Part shown: positions 48,007-56,012 of the stretch, piece by piece | How positions within the stretch are numbered: the first letter of the stretch is position 1 | How the letters are laid out: each line of letters opens with the position of its first letter | From: Actinomycetales bacterium | GTDB taxonomy: Bacteria; Actinomycetota; Actinomycetes; Actinomycetales; Dermatophilaceae | Reading direction: 5' to 3' | Assembly: GCA_002748155.1 (NCBI GenBank) | Contig: PDRO01000002.1 | Coordinates: forward strand, 62,001 to 126,000 | Length of the DNA stretch: 64,000 nt | The notes under the pieces: generated by a model | What the model saw: only the letters and a program-made list of their open reading frames with translations | Database searches by the model: none | What the model was told of the DNA's origin: nothing | Made by a program: the position numbers and the translations under genes

Positions 48007-49955
48007 GTCTGGTCCTTCCTGCTCTCGGCAGCCGTAGCAGCAGGTGCCCCGAGTTCGTCGAGGATAGTGGTCAACGCGGTCACCACGTCCGTGCCAACGG
48101 CGAGCGAGCCATCGACCACCTCGGCATGGTCGCCGAGCTCGGCCGGGTTGCCGGCCAGATAGATCAGCTGCGCGCCGGCTTCTCTCAGGGCAGCTGCGAC
48201 CTCGGCGCCGGACTCGGCATACTGTGCCGCGCTGGAGCACATCACGGCTGCCCGAACCCCGGCTTGGGCGGCCTGCTCACCGATCTCGGCTGGCGTGCCA
48301 CCTTCGCTGCGCGGGGTCGCCAACCCCGCGACTGCCAGCAGCGCGCTGGTGAACGTCTCCCGGGCGCCGAAATCACGGCGGGTGCCCAGACACGCGAGGA
48401 AGACCTGGGGAGGTGCTCCGTGGCTGGTTTCGTATGCCGTCGCACGGTCGCGCATCTGCTCGAACACTTCCGAGTCGCGGTGCGCCTCGAAGAGAGCGCC
48501 GCGACTCGGGTGTTCGGGGCGCTCGACCCGATCGAGCGGTGTCTCGTCGACTTGCGGGAACATGCTCACCCCGGTCAACGGCAAAGCTCGGTTCGCCAGC
48601 CGTTTGGCACGCTCGGCGTCGGTCCGGGCGATGCGGGCCCCGATCATGCCGCCGGTCAGGGCGGAAGTCATGCCACCGCCGGATTCGATCTCGCGGAAGA
48701 CGTCCCAGGCCGCGTGCGCGAGCTGGTCGGTCAGTCCCTCGACGTACCAGCTCCCCCCGGCGGGGTCGAGCACCTTCCCCACGTTGGACTCCTCGGCCAA
48801 CACGATCTGGGTGTTCCTGGCCATCCGGCGGCTGAACCTGTCGGGCAGGCCGGCAGCGTTGTCGAACGGGAGCACGGTGACCGCTTCGGCACCACCGACC
48901 GCAGCACCGAAGCATGCCGTCGTCGTCCGGAGCATGTTGACGTAGGGATCGTCTCGACTGATCATCCGCCATGAGGTGACTGCGTGTTGGCGGGCACCCC
49001 GGTCGGCTGACGGAACGCCGCACTCTTGCCCGACCCGGGCCCACAACCGGCGTAGGGCCCGGAGCTTAGCGGTGGTCAGGAACTGATCCGCAGTTGCGTT
49101 GACCCGGAAATCGATCTGGGAGAAGGCCTCGCGGGGCCCGATGCCCGCAGTCTCCAACCGGCGCAGGTAGTCCACACCGAGGGCTACGGCGAAGGCGACT
49201 TCATCGACATCGCCGGCGCCGGCATCGTGGTAAGGACGCAGGTCGATACAGATCGCCCTGACGTGCGGGAAGCCGGCGAGCGCGGCCCGGGCCCCGGCCA
49301 GCATCGCAGTGTCGTCGGGCGCGGCCCCCGTGCGAGTGGTGTGGCCGAGCGGATCGAAACCGAGGTTGCCCCGCGCTTGATCGCCGATCCCGCGGTCTTT
49401 CCAGACCTGCCACAACGCGTCGGCAGCGGCGCTTTGGTCAGTGACAGTGGATACACAAACCGGCGCGAGCTCGAGCAGCACATCCTCAAGCACCGACCCG
49501 ACCTGCCCGGGTGGGATGGCGTAGTCCCCCACCTCCAGCCACACCGAGGTCACGCCACGTTCGAGATCGGCCAGGACATCCCGACGAGTCACGGCCACGT
49601 CGGGGTCCTCGAAATAGCCCCGCACACCCCAGGGCACGTCGGCCGGTCGGTGCCCACTCCCCCGGGTGAACGGCATCACCCCCGGAAAGCCGGTCGGTGC
49701 CGGATCCGGCCCGGCGGCCTCGTAGAGGCACTCGATAGTCAGCCCGTCAACCGTCGTGGTCTGCAGCTTCGCCTGGGCAGCGTCGCCATCCAGGCGTTTG
49801 TCCTCGGGGCGGCCCCGATTGAGCACCTTGGCGACCAGGGCCTGCCAACCGGCGTGATCGACGGATCTGAAACCACTGGCCAGCGCCAGCGGACCCTCCG
49901 GGTCCTCCGACCCCGACGCAGCGACAGTCTGGTCGGCGCCTGGTGCCATGGTCAC
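48003..49955 (-). CDS. mutA: Methylmalonyl-CoA mutase, small (beta) subunit
   Basis: Partner of MutB with the same two-domain plan but without the cobalamin-binding DxHxxG motif, as expected ([18 protein letters not shown] in its place). Matching barrel motifs are [54 protein letters not shown] and [22 protein letters not shown] chose the GTG that overlaps the stop of a 17-codon leader ORF (GTGA), 7 nt after AGGAGG; ATG two codons later is the alternative. 650 aa. Confidence 0.95.
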
Positions 49956-50005
49956 AGTTGTGCCTCCTCTTCCGATCCCCTGGGAAACGTGAGCGAAGAA
50001 GTCAT
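49952..50005 (-). CDS. 17-codon leader ORF coupled to mutA
   Basis: [17 protein letters not shown] starts at an ATG with GGAGG 8 nt ahead and stops in a GTGA overlap with the mutA start; the mutA Shine-Dalgarno (AGGAGG) is inside it (codons for Glu-Glu). The leader SD lies right at the 3' end of the cobalamin riboswitch. The arrangement suggests the riboswitch gates this ORF and mutA is translated by coupling. Peptide function unknown. Confidence 0.6.
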   Translation of the reverse strand: MTSSLTFPRGSEEEAQL

Positions 50006-50017
50006 GAACGTAACCTC

Positions 50018-50214
50018 CGGGGACCGGGCTCCTCGGGGTAGTGGTGGCCATACTTCTCGTCCCGTTCCAGGGTTCCTCCTGGCCGTCGTGTCCGAGGCGC
50101 TCGAATGGTGCGCGTGACGGGGGTCGTTCCCATTCACCGCTGCCGGGTAGTTCCGGGGTCTCACCGCAATCTCTGTCAAGACTCCCCGTCCCACGCGCAA
50201 CGGGAAGAATCAGC
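50018..50214 (-). ncRNA. Cobalamin riboswitch of the mutA-mutB-meaB operon
   Basis: On the minus strand the core reads GGTGAGACCCCGGAACTACC then CGGCAGCGGTGAATGGGAAC, closely matching the B12-element core (compare E. coli btuB GUGCGAAUCUGGAGCUGACGCGCAGCGGU in pieces). A 3' segment ACCCCGAGGAGCCCGG resembles the B12 box. It starts about 7 nt after a TACGCT -10 and ends at the SD of the leader ORF. A homologous element precedes ecm, which strengthens the call. The exact ends are estimates. Confidence 0.85.
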
Positions 50215-50220
50215 ACGCCA

Positions 50221-50271
50221 AGCGTACCGCCCGGCAGGCCGTCGGCACCACGAGGGCCAAACCACACTGCG
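50221..50271 (-). promoter_or_regulatory. Promoter of the mutA riboswitch transcript
   Basis: -10 TACGCT (50221-50226), 18 bp spacer, then a 27-bp block CGCAGTGTGG-N4-GCCCTCGTGGTGC (50245-50271) that recurs with the same internal spacing before ecm. The -35 position (TGGTGC) is unlike TTGACA, so the block may bind an activator or serve a special sigma factor. Confidence 0.65.
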
Positions 50272-50312
50272 ACGCCCTGAGCTGCTCACCGGGGCGGCCG
50301 GAAGCACGGTCG

Positions 50313-51302
50313 TCACGACGTGACGACGGTCAGCGATCGACGGATGTCGCTGTCGAAGGCCACCTGGGCGCGCCCGAACCCGACGTGATCGGCGAGCAAC
50401 CGATCCGGGCCACCGAGGACGTCGCGCAGGTGCGCATTGCCGACCCGACCCCATTCCTCGCGCACCCACCGGGCCAGGAAATACCCGGCCCGGTCAGCGA
50501 CGCCACCGACCGAGGCAGTGACCCGGGCCCGGTCGAGCATCGACGAGGCCAACTCGTCGATCCCATCACCCCGTAGCGCCGAGGTGTGGCGGATCTCGAT
50601 GTCGTCCCCGTCGAAAGGGCGGGCCAGCCAGAGGCTGGCTTGCAGCTGGTGATACGCCTTGGCCGCGCCCGGCGCATCCGCCTTGTTGAGGATGAAGCTG
50701 TCCGGGATCTCGATGATTCCTGCCTTGAGCAGTTGTACGTCGTCGCCCCCTGCTGGCCCGAGGACGAGGTAGACGTGGTCGGCCAGACACCGGATGTCAG
50801 CTTCCGACTGCCCGACCCCGACCGTTTCGACGAGGATCAGGTCGAAGACGGTGGCGAGCGCACGGCATACCTCGTAGGTCGCCGGAGCCATCCCGCCCAG
50901 GGAGGTGACCGTCGCCTGACTGCGAAAGTAGACCCGGTGTTCGTCGGGTGAGCTACGCATCCGGGTGCGGTCGCCGAGCAACGAGCCCCCGGACGTCGGG
51001 CTGGAGGGGTCGATGGCGACAACAGCGACCCGTAGCCGGGGATCCATGGCGAGCAGTCGCGGGGTCACGACAGCCATCAACGAGGACTTGCCGGCCCCGG
51101 GCGTACCCGTAATCCCGAGCACCGCGCACCGGTGACCGTGGTCGAGAGCGTGCCTCTCGAGGATCGCGATGGCGTCGTCCCGGCGGTTCGCCGCACTCGC
51201 GCGCCGGTCCTCCATCAGCGAGATGAGCCGGGCGATGTCGGCCCGTCGTCCAGCGAGAGCAGCCCGGGCGACATCCTCTCCGGAGGCGTCGCGGCGGTTC
51301 AA
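50313..51302 (-). CDS. meaB: Second MeaB/ArgK-type GTPase, partner of ethylmalonyl-CoA mutase
   Basis: G3E GTPase with P-loop [72 protein letters not shown] and FILNKADAPG. Compared with the other MeaB in this window it has GDD and other changes after the G3 region and a longer C-terminal part (SVGGVADRAGYFLARWVREEWG). The TTG start overlaps the stop of the mutase gene (TTGA), with GAGGAA ahead. The linkage says it serves that mutase; this pairing is inference. Confidence 0.92.
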   Translation of the reverse strand: MNRRDASGEDVARAALAGRRADIARLISLMEDRRASAANRRDDAIAILERHALDHGHRCAVLGITGTPGAGKSSLMAVVTPRLLAMDPRLRVAVVAIDPSSPTSGGSLLGDRTRMRSSPDEHRVYFRSQATVTSLGGMAPATYEVCRALATVFDLILVETVGVGQSEADIRCLADHVYLVLGPAGGDDVQLLKAGIIEIPDSFILNKADAPGAAKAYHQLQASLWLARPFDGDDIEIRHTSALRGDGIDELASSMLDRARVTASVGGVADRAGYFLARWVREEWGRVGNAHLRDVLGGPDRLLADHVGFGRAQVAFDSDIRRSLTVVTS

Positions 51303-53317
51303 CGGTTCGATTCCTCGATGAGCTCGACGATCGCTTCCATGATCTCGATCAGGTCGAAATCGCTCGGTGTGAATACCCGGGCAACACCCAGGTCCGTCAG
51401 CTTGACGAAGTCGGACGAGGGGATGATCCCACCGAACACGACGTGGATGTCCTGGTCTGCGCCCTCCTCACGGAGCCCTTCCATGATCTGCCGGGCCAGC
51501 TCGACATGGGAGCCCGACAACACGGAGGCGCCGATCACGTCAGCGGATTCCTCGACCGCAGACCGGACGATCTCCTGGGCCGACAGGCGGATGCCGGAGT
51601 AGATGACGTCGAACCCGACGTGCCGGGCCGAGACGGCGATGACCTCGGCGCCATTGGAGTGGCCGTCAAGGCCCGGCTTGCCCACGACGATGCGTGGCCG
51701 GTGCCCCAACGTGTCAGTCAGGCGGTCGATCCGCGACCGTAGCTCGGTGACGCTGTGGCCGGCAAGGCCGAGCTTCTGGCCGTCGACGCCGGTAGACGGG
51801 CGGTATTCGCCGAAAACCTCGCGCAAGGCCTGCGCCCATTCACCGGTCGTGACCCGGGCGAGGGCACACTCGATAGATGGCTCCATCATCGACGACCCGT
51901 CCCGCGCCGCCGCCTTGAGCGCTTCTAGAGCCGCCGTTGCTCGCTCCGGATCACGGTTGGCCCGGGTCTTCTTCAAGTTGTCCAGGGTGACCTGGGTTGA
52001 TGCCTCGTCCACGATGAAGAGCCCACCGTCGTCACCACCGACCAGTGGCGACGGGAGCCCGTCGGTCCACCGATTCATCCCGACGACGATCTGCTCGCCG
52101 GTGTTGATCCGGGTCATCCGCCCGGACATCGACTTGACCAGGGCCGACTTCATGTAGCCGTTCTCGATCGCACCGATCACCCCACCCATCCCGAGGATCT
52201 TGTCGATCTCGGCCCGGGCCTGTTCCTTGAGATCGTCCACCTTGGCCCGGACCACGACACTGCCCTCGAACAAGTCTGGGTATTCGAGCAGGTCCGTCTC
52301 GTAGGCGAGGATCTGTTGCAGTCGCAACGACCATTGCTGGTCCCAGGGCCGGGGCAACGACAAGGCCTCGTTCCACGCCGGCAGCTGCAAGGCCCGGCAT
52401 CGGGCGTCCCGCGACAAGGTGACCCCGAGCGCTTCGATGAGGATTCGCCAGGCGTTGTTCTCCGGCTGCTGCTCGGTCAGCCCGAGCGAGTTGACTTGAA
52501 CACCGTAGCGGTAGCGACGGAAGCGGGCATTCTTCACCTGATAGCGCTCGGCGGTGATCTCCTCCCACAGCTCGGCGAAGGCGCGCATCTTGCACATCTC
52601 CTCGACGAACCGGATGCCAGCGTTGACGAAGAAGCTGATCCGTCCGACGAGTCGTTCGAAATCGGATTCCGGGATGTTCCCACGTTCTTTGAGCAGGTCG
52701 AGCAGGCCGATGGCGTTGGCAAGGGCGAACGACAGCTCTTGGACCGGGGTGGCACCGGCCTCCTGCAAGTGGTAGCTACAGATGTTGGAGGCGTTCCAGC
52801 TGGGGGAGTTCTGCAACGCGAATTCATACATCTCGGCGATGATCCGCAGGCTGGCTTGCGGCGGGAAGATGTAGGTCCCCCGGGCCAGATATTCCTTGAT
52901 CAGATCGTTCTGGGTGGTGCCGTTGAGCTTCTCGACGGGTGCCCCACGCTCCCGCGCGAGCGCCACGTAGAGCGAGAACAACCACATGGCCGTCCCGTTG
53001 ATCGTCATCGAGGTGTTCATCTCCTCGATGGGGATCTGGTCGAAGAGGATCTCGAAGTCGTCCAGACTGTTGATCGGCACGCCCACCTTGCCCACCTCGG
53101 GCCGGGCGATGTAGTCGTCGGAGTCGTACCCGCACTGAGTCGCCAGGTCGAAAGCGATGGACAAACCGGTCTGCCCGCGGGACAGGTTGTTGCGGTACAG
53201 CTCGTTCGAGGCTTTCGCGTTCGAGTGCCCTGCGTACGTCCGGATGATCCACGGCTTGTCCCGTGTCGGGGCGCCGTCGTTGTCGTAGAGAAGGTGGGGC
53301 TTACGGGTGCTCGACAT
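51299..53317 (-). CDS. ecm: B12-dependent acyl-CoA mutase, ethylmalonyl-CoA mutase/MeaA type
   Basis: A single-chain mutase of 672 aa. The barrel has KPWIIRTYAGHSNAKASNELY, FDLATQCGYDSDDY, TSMTINGTAMWLFSLYVAL and NICSYHLQEAGATPVQELSFAL. The cobalamin domain has GKPGLDGHSNGAEVIAVSA and VFGGIIPSSDFVKL. The DGHSNGAE variant and overall size match MeaA/Ecm of Streptomyces and Methylobacterium rather than methylmalonyl-CoA or isobutyryl-CoA mutase. Ecm normally works with crotonyl-CoA carboxylase/reductase, which is not in this window. AGAGG 8 nt before the ATG lies inside a hairpin. The gene is behind its own cobalamin riboswitch and is followed by meaB. Confidence 0.9.
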   Translation of the reverse strand: MSSTRKPHLLYDNDGAPTRDKPWIIRTYAGHSNAKASNELYRNNLSRGQTGLSIAFDLATQCGYDSDDYIARPEVGKVGVPINSLDDFEILFDQIPIEEMNTSMTINGTAMWLFSLYVALARERGAPVEKLNGTTQNDLIKEYLARGTYIFPPQASLRIIAEMYEFALQNSPSWNASNICSYHLQEAGATPVQELSFALANAIGLLDLLKERGNIPESDFERLVGRISFFVNAGIRFVEEMCKMRAFAELWEEITAERYQVKNARFRRYRYGVQVNSLGLTEQQPENNAWRILIEALGVTLSRDARCRALQLPAWNEALSLPRPWDQQWSLRLQQILAYETDLLEYPDLFEGSVVVRAKVDDLKEQARAEIDKILGMGGVIGAIENGYMKSALVKSMSGRMTRINTGEQIVVGMNRWTDGLPSPLVGGDDGGLFIVDEASTQVTLDNLKKTRANRDPERATAALEALKAAARDGSSMMEPSIECALARVTTGEWAQALREVFGEYRPSTGVDGQKLGLAGHSVTELRSRIDRLTDTLGHRPRIVVGKPGLDGHSNGAEVIAVSARHVGFDVIYSGIRLSAQEIVRSAVEESADVIGASVLSGSHVELARQIMEGLREEGADQDIHVVFGGIIPSSDFVKLTDLGVARVFTPSDFDLIEIMEAIVELIEESNR

Positions 53318-53323
53318 AGGAGT

Positions 53324-53368
53324 GGCCTCTATGTGGTCGAGGAGATCTCCACGCGCTCCGTAGAGGCC
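53324..53368 (-). promoter_or_regulatory. Hairpin hiding the ecm Shine-Dalgarno
   Basis: On the mRNA, GGCCTCTA pairs perfectly with TAGAGGCC, and the loop contains the 10-bp palindrome GGAGATCTCC. The 3' arm holds AGAGG, the only Shine-Dalgarno of ecm, 8 nt before ATG. When folded, initiation should be blocked. A 7-codon GTG ORF (with GGAG just ahead) could be translated within the hairpin and open it. Link to the riboswitch ~190 nt upstream is inference. Confidence 0.6.
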
Positions 53369-53562
53369 TCCGTGTGGTTTGAGCCGAGGACTTCAGATGG
53401 ACACGAAAACGGTCGGTGCATTGGGCGATACCCGGTCGAGACCCGAGCGCACGACAAAGCGCCGCGCCGGCCGATCCGGGCTCCGCACTGACCCGCCGCG
53501 AGTGCATGTACCCGCCTTCCCTCGAGGCGACGAACGCCGGACGCCGCGCGGGTGCGCGACGC

Positions 53563-53764
53563 GCTGGCAGGGCCTCGGATTCGTGGGCCTTCCCGTGCCA
53601 GGTGCTTGTCGTCCCGGTCCGGGGCTCATCCTGGCCGTCGAACCCGAGCGGTAACCCGGCGTATCGACGGTAGTGGTTCCCACTCACCGCTGCGGGGCAG
53701 TTCCGGAGTCTCACCGGGACCCCTCTTGCGACTTCCCCTCGCATCTGCAACAGGAAGAGCCAGC
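53563..53764 (-). ncRNA. Cobalamin riboswitch of the ecm-meaB2 operon
   Basis: On the minus strand the core is GGTGAGACTCCGGAACTGCC then CCGCAGCGGTGAGTGGGAAC, and the 3' B12 box is GAATCCGAGGCCCTGCCAGC (compare btuB AGCCCGAAGACCUGCCGGC). The 5' end GCTGGC pairs with the 3' GCCAGC to close stem P1. Transcription should start at that GCTGGC, 7 nt after TAGGCT. The element is homologous along its length to the one before mutA. Confidence 0.88.
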
Positions 53765-53770
53765 ACGGTC

Positions 53771-53820
53771 AGCCTACCCCCGGCTCATCACGAGCACCAC
53801 GAGGGCAGGGCCACACTGCG
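53771..53820 (-). promoter_or_regulatory. Promoter of the ecm riboswitch transcript
   Basis: -10 TAGGCT (53771-53776), 17 bp spacer, then the block CGCAGTGTGG-N4-GCCCTCGTGGTGC (53794-53820) shared with the mutA promoter. Confidence 0.65.
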
Positions 53821-54025
53821 CCCCTGAACTCCTGAGGGTCCCCCTGCGGTCCCCCGGCGTCGCCGGCCGGCCTTGATCATGGGCGGCGTCGCCGCCTTTG
53901 CCACCCGGGTCCGTTGTCGGGCCGGAGGGGACCATTCAGGTCGGAGGGGTCCGTTTAGTAGGTTCGCCCGCCGTTGGTCCCTGCGCAGGTGCTGCTTGCG
54001 GCCGAACCTGCTACCCGGCTGGGTC
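53821..54025. other. Non-coding stretch between the ecm promoter and the NUDIX gene
   Basis: No gene recognised. It has two near-repeats, CCGGAGGGGACC and TCGGAGGGGTCC, at about 53930-53953, and G/C-rich short dyads (GCCGGCCGGC at about 53865). The NUDIX gene ends at its right side, so a terminator for that gene may be here, but none stands out. Together with the ecm leader the gene-free region is about 700 bp. Confidence 0.35.
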
Positions 54026-54673
54026 TTACTTCTCAACTGCCGGGCCGGATCGGGCTGGATCGGGCTGGACTTGACGAGCGGGCGGCAGCTCGATGGCTCC
54101 GGTATGTACCGCGAAGACACCAGACGCGCAATCATCGACGTAGTGGGACAGCGTCCGACGCACGGTGTGAAAGGCCAGTTCGTCCCAGGGGATCTCGTCG
54201 AGCGCGACCAGGCGGTTCTCGGTGGTCTCCGGGCCCGGGTCGAGGTCGAGGTCGAGCAGCCGCGCGAGGTAGAAGACATGTACTTGCCCGACGTGTGGAA
54301 CGTCGAGCACCGTGCTGAGCGGCCCCAGCTCGATCCGCGCACCGGCCTCTTCGCGGGTCTCGCGGACAGCGCCTTCGGCCATCGTCTCGCCGTATTCCAA
54401 GAAGCCGGCCGGCAATGTCCACAGGCCTTTGCGCGGCTCGATCGCTCGTCGGCACAGCAGGATCTGCTCCCCGCGCCAGTGCTGCTCAGGCTCGTCCGCC
54501 CCAGACCGGTCGCCGCCCCACACGGGCAGGGTGCCGACGACATTGTTGGGGTTGATGTAGTCGATGTACCCGCAGGCCGTGCAGACCGCCCGCTCCCGAT
54601 CCTCCGTCGGGGGAATCCGCGTGGCCGTAGCGGCACCGCAACAGCGGCAAAACCGGACCTCCGGGGCAGGCAC
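54026..54673 (-). CDS. NUDIX hydrolase with N-terminal zinc ribbon
   Basis: A 215-aa protein. The N-terminal ribbon has FCRCCGAAT and VCTACGYIDYINP, four Cys as in the NADH pyrophosphatase/ADP-ribose group. The Nudix box is complete: GFLEYGETMAEGAVRETREEAG (in part: GX5EX7REUXEEXG). Such enzymes hydrolyse nucleoside diphosphates linked to another group; the substrate is not fixed. GTG is the start, 6 nt after TAGGGT, and AGGA is too close to act as a standard SD. It is divergent from the AI-2E permease gene. Confidence 0.92.
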   Translation of the reverse strand: MPAPEVRFCRCCGAATATRIPPTEDRERAVCTACGYIDYINPNNVVGTLPVWGGDRSGADEPEQHWRGEQILLCRRAIEPRKGLWTLPAGFLEYGETMAEGAVRETREEAGARIELGPLSTVLDVPHVGQVHVFYLARLLDLDLDPGPETTENRLVALDEIPWDELAFHTVRRTLSHYVDDCASGVFAVHTGAIELPPARQVQPDPARSGPAVEK

Positions 54674-54679
54674 GTTCCT

Positions 54680-54685
54680 ACCCTA
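54680..54685 (-). promoter_or_regulatory. -10 element of the NUDIX gene, leaderless type
   Basis: TAGGGT on the minus strand ends 6 nt before the GTG start. Confidence 0.4.
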
Positions 54686-54760
54686 CGGTGTGCCTGCCGA
54701 GCGAGCAGGCCCAGTAGGACCAGTAGGAACAGCGCCAGGCGTCGGTGCCGCGTTGCGGCA

Positions 54761-54766
54761 TACTCT
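54761..54766 (+). promoter_or_regulatory. -10 element of the AI-2E permease gene, leaderless type
   Basis: TACTCT ends 7 nt before the ATG and overlaps a copy of GGCATAC (54757-54763), as at pmt. Confidence 0.45.
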
Positions 54767-54773
54767 GGGGCCC

Positions 54774-55931
54774 ATGCCGAGCACCCACGACCCCATCCCT
54801 GAGCCAACACCGGAAACCCGAGATCCTGCCGTGCCACCGGGGGTGCGGATCGCGAGCGAGTGGTCCTGGAGGGTGCTGGTTATCGCTGCGGCGATCGTGG
54901 CGACGGCATACCTGCTCAGTTTCGTCTCCGAAGCGGTCATCCCGGTCGTCGTCGCGACACTGTTGGCGGCCCTGCTCAGCCCGATCAACAGCTGGCTGCG
55001 CCGGCGACTGGGCCGGCCCGGGCCGGCTGCCGGGATCACCGTGGTGACCATGATCGCCGGGGTCAGCTTGCTGCTGTTCCTCGTCGCCAGTCAGATCACC
55101 GGCGGCATCTCGGAGATGACCGGGCAGATCACCCAAGGCATCACCCAGATCCGGGTCTGGGTGCACGACACCTTCGGCATCAGCGACAGCCAGCTGACCA
55201 ATTACCTCGACCAGGCGTGGGCATCGATCTCGTCCAGCGAGGCACTGCGCGGCACCGTGACCCGCGCCGGCACCAGCGCAACGCATGTCGTCGCCGGTCT
55301 GTTCATCGCGCTCTTCGCCCTGTTCTTCTTCCTCTACGAAGGCGACCGGATCTGGTCGTGGCTCGTGCGCCTGTTCCCCCGGGTGGCTCGGGATCGGATC
55401 GACTCCGCCGGGCACGTCGCTTGGGGGCAACTGGTCGCCTTCGTCCGTGCCACGATCATCGTGGCCCTCGTCGATGCCATCGGGATCACGATCGTGGCAC
55501 TGATCCTGCGGGTGCCGTTCGCGGCGGCGATCGGTGTCATTGTCTTCCTCGGTGCGTTCGTGCCGATCGTCGGTGCCTTGGTCTCAGGGATGGTCGCGGT
55601 GCTCATCGCGCTCGTCGCTCAAGGCCCACTGGTCGCGTTGCTGATGCTCGCCGGAGTGATCGCTGTGCAGCAGATCGAATCGCATGTGTTGCAGCCGTTC
55701 CTGCTCGGTCGGGCGGTCAACGTGCATCCCCTGGCCGTGATCCTGGCAGTCACGGCCGGCGTTGTCATTGCCGGCATCGTCGGTGCGCTCATCGCAGTGC
55801 CGACGGCGGCGGTGCTCAACGCCGTGTTCAACCATCTCACCACCGGTGGGACGGCAAGGGATGCCAGCCAGGCCGCGCAGCCAGGCGACCCGCCAGACGA
55901 CACGGCCCTGGCCGAGCCAGCCGGGTCGTAG
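54774..55931 (+). CDS. AI-2E family transporter (PerM/YdiK type)
   Basis: A 385-aa membrane protein with about eight helices: two near the N-terminus (VLVIAAAIVATAYLLSFV, AVIPVVVATLLAALL), a soluble loop with ISEMTGQITQGITQIRVWV, then a C-terminal group including FLGAFVPIVGALVSGMVAVL and QQIESHVLQPFLLGRAVNVHPL, the family signature. Despite the name, most members move unknown solutes and some act as Na+/H+ antiporters. The tail is Pro/Asp-rich and soluble. The start follows TACTCT by 7 nt. Confidence 0.9.
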   Translation: MPSTHDPIPEPTPETRDPAVPPGVRIASEWSWRVLVIAAAIVATAYLLSFVSEAVIPVVVATLLAALLSPINSWLRRRLGRPGPAAGITVVTMIAGVSLLLFLVASQITGGISEMTGQITQGITQIRVWVHDTFGISDSQLTNYLDQAWASISSSEALRGTVTRAGTSATHVVAGLFIALFALFFFLYEGDRIWSWLVRLFPRVARDRIDSAGHVAWGQLVAFVRATIIVALVDAIGITIVALILRVPFAAAIGVIVFLGAFVPIVGALVSGMVAVLIALVAQGPLVALLMLAGVIAVQQIESHVLQPFLLGRAVNVHPLAVILAVTAGVVIAGIVGALIAVPTAAVLNAVFNHLTTGGTARDASQAAQPGDPPDDTALAEPAGS

Positions 55932-56012
55932 CCGGGCCGTCGTCGGCGACGATGCGGCACACGCGGCACTGAGATCTGGGCGGTTCGACTCGGGTCGACT
56001 CGTCGGGTCGAG

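Noticed and set aside
52316..53491. 391-codon plus-strand ORF opposite ecm and its leader
   Set aside because: Shadow of the mutase gene; runs into the riboswitch leader without any start signal.
53393..53750. Short ORFs inside the ecm riboswitch leader
   Set aside because: They overlap the structured RNA core and are not supported by SD or composition; the riboswitch explains the sequence.
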